From NCBI GenBank assembly GCA_004369085.1, contig ML210357.1, positions 29,257 through 49,270 of the forward strand: DNA of 20,014 bases. Reading direction: 5' to 3'. A model generated the notes under the pieces. That model did no database searches, was not told the origin of the DNA, and was given only the letters and a program-made list of their open reading frames with translations. This DNA comes from Coprinopsis marcescibilis (lineage: Eukaryota; Basidiomycota; Agaricomycetes; Agaricales; Psathyrellaceae). Of this stretch, positions 18,752 to 20,014 are shown in pieces. Each line of letters starts with the position of its first letter. The first letter of the stretch is position 1. Both the position numbers and the translations under genes were made by a program.

Positions 18752-20004
18752 ATGGTGGCGACTACGACAGAACAGGTACGTGGGATTTGGATGTATGGTA
18801 CCGGGATATACTTATTGGTTTTGCAGTTGACGGCGTTGGCTGGTACGACAGTTGGTGCGTTTTGAGCGTGGTGGACTCGAGATGGGATGTACAGCTGATT
18901 GTATCGTCCTATCTCTCTCTATCTCTCCCCCTCTTCCTACTGCACCTTGCGTGGTAATTGCACATGCAGTCGTCCACCCCCTCGTCCTCCTCTCGGTAAC
19001 GGACCACCACGCCCGCTCCATCCAACAACGCAGCTCCAACAAACGCGTCGTGGGCGTGCTCCTAGGGCAGGACAACGGCAAAAGCGTCAACGTCGCCAAC
19101 TCGTTCGGAATCCCCTTTGAAGAAGACGAGAAGGACAGCAAGACGTGGTTCTTGGACCACAACTATATCGAAGGCATGTACGACATGTTCCGCAAAGTCA
19201 ACGGTATGTATTATTATTACTCTTTCACCGTTGGGGCGGCTGACGATGTGGTGTAGCAAAGGAACGGATGATTGGGTGGTACCACACTGGCCCGAAACTG
19301 CGCGCGTCGGATCAGGAGATCAACGACCTGTTCAAGCGGTTCATTGCCCGCCCTGTGATGGTCATCGTGGACGTCCGACCCAACACCGTCGGGATCCCCA
19401 CCGACGCCTACTTTGGCGTCGAGGAAATCAAAGACGTGCGTAATATCCATCCATCCATTCCACCATCACCAACCACAAGCTTACATACAATCTAAACGCT
19501 ATCTAGGACGGCACCGAAACCCGCAAAACCTTCCTCCACGTATCCTCTGCGATCGAAGCTGAAGAAGCCGAGGAGATCGGGGTGGAGCATCTACTGCGGG
19601 ACATCAAAGACAGCACGACGACGACGCTCGCCACGCGTGTCGCCGAGCAGCTCGCGTCGCTGCAGGGGCTGCAGAGCCGGATCTCGGACATCCAAAAGTA
19701 CCTGGTGGACGTGAGCGAGGGGCGCATGCCGGTGAACCACCAGGTCGTGTACCACCTGCAGGACGCACTGAACCTGCTGCCGGACCTGAACGACGGCGAG
19801 CTCACGAAGAGCTTTGCGGCGAGCACGAATGATCAGATGTTGGTGGTATATTTGAGTAGCTTGTTGAGGGCTGTTATTGCGCTGCATGCGCTGGTGGATA
19901 ATAAGGAGAGCATTGGGCTGGCAGAGCTGGAAGAGGGCGGCGAGGGGTTCAAGAAGAAGAAGGTGGAGAAGAAGGATGAGACGGAGAACAAGACTAAATC
20001 GTAG
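18752..20004 (+). CDS. RPN8: 26S proteasome regulatory subunit RPN8 (PSMD7)
   Basis: Five exons: 18752-18775, 18827-18854, 18970-19203, 19257-19435 and 19507-20004. Together they encode 320 aa, close to human PSMD7 (324 aa). RPN8 is the catalytically inactive MPN partner of deubiquitinase RPN11 in the proteasome lid. The MPN domain spans about 17-150: [76 protein letters not shown]. The JAMM zinc motif needs HxH before the distal Ser and Asp; here it is HTG (His106), so it is inactive, as expected for RPN8 and unlike RPN11. The conserved [19 protein letters not shown] (172-190) and the C-terminal helices follow, then a Lys/Glu-rich tail ([10 protein letters not shown]). The start sits in good context (ACCATGG). 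The first two exons are only 24 and 28 nt. Confidence 0.95.
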
Positions 20005-20014
20005 TGTGTAGTAC

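Noticed and set aside
18752..20004. RPN11 or eIF3 MPN subunit instead of RPN8
   Set aside because: The catalytic HxH is absent (HTG), which excludes RPN11. The [10 protein letters not shown] and [18 protein letters not shown] segments are typical of RPN8.

Overview
The window is nuclear DNA of a filamentous basidiomycete fungus, most likely an Agaricomycete. The evidence is short introns (mostly about 45-75 nt) with GT..AG ends, genes packed on both strands, and typical families: an intronless F-box protein, small cysteine-containing GPI-anchored-like secreted proteins, and a single-pass membrane protein with an Asp-rich lectin-like ectodomain. Three housekeeping genes are recognisable by sequence: peroxisome-targeted KAPA synthase (bioF), splicing factor SF3B2 and proteasome subunit RPN8. 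No rRNA, tRNA or CRISPR was found.

Left part (1-10088). Two related secreted-protein genes lie about 9 kb apart in the same orientation (minus; 277-1065 and 9426-10088) and look like a segmental duplication that also kept promoter sequence. Each carries a one-base reading-frame problem around intron 2. Between them sit a large coiled-coil, serine-rich protein of unknown function (plus; 1722-5239, three exons, 1138 aa), a 691-bp element with perfect 48-bp terminal inverted repeats (5498-6188; a likely MITE or non-autonomous DNA transposon), a degenerate F-box pseudogene (minus; 6260-6917) and an intact single-exon F-box gene (plus; 7490-9124) with a TATA box.

Middle part (10089-16012). A three-exon type I membrane protein gene (plus; 11057-11940) converges on an intronless bioF gene (minus; 12216-13565) whose product ends in the peroxisomal signal SKL. 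A 2.4-kb stretch without a convincing gene follows. It holds a two-copy 91-bp-period repeat with a hairpin, short simple repeats, and a long but unconvincing open frame.

Right part (16013-20004). SF3B2 (minus, six exons) and RPN8 (plus, five exons) are divergent and share a 449-bp promoter region. SF3B2 intron 5 is a polypyrimidine minisatellite of 24-bp units; it is 192 nt long and open in frame, so its retention would insert 64 residues without a stop. Several introns in these two genes use the donor GTGCGT.

I see no operon-like pathway linking the genes. The unusual content is the inverted-repeat element, the duplicated and possibly decaying secreted-gene pair, the in-frame minisatellite intron and the uncharacterised coiled-coil protein. 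All multi-exon models were spliced by hand from frame continuity and GT..AG signals, without transcript data.
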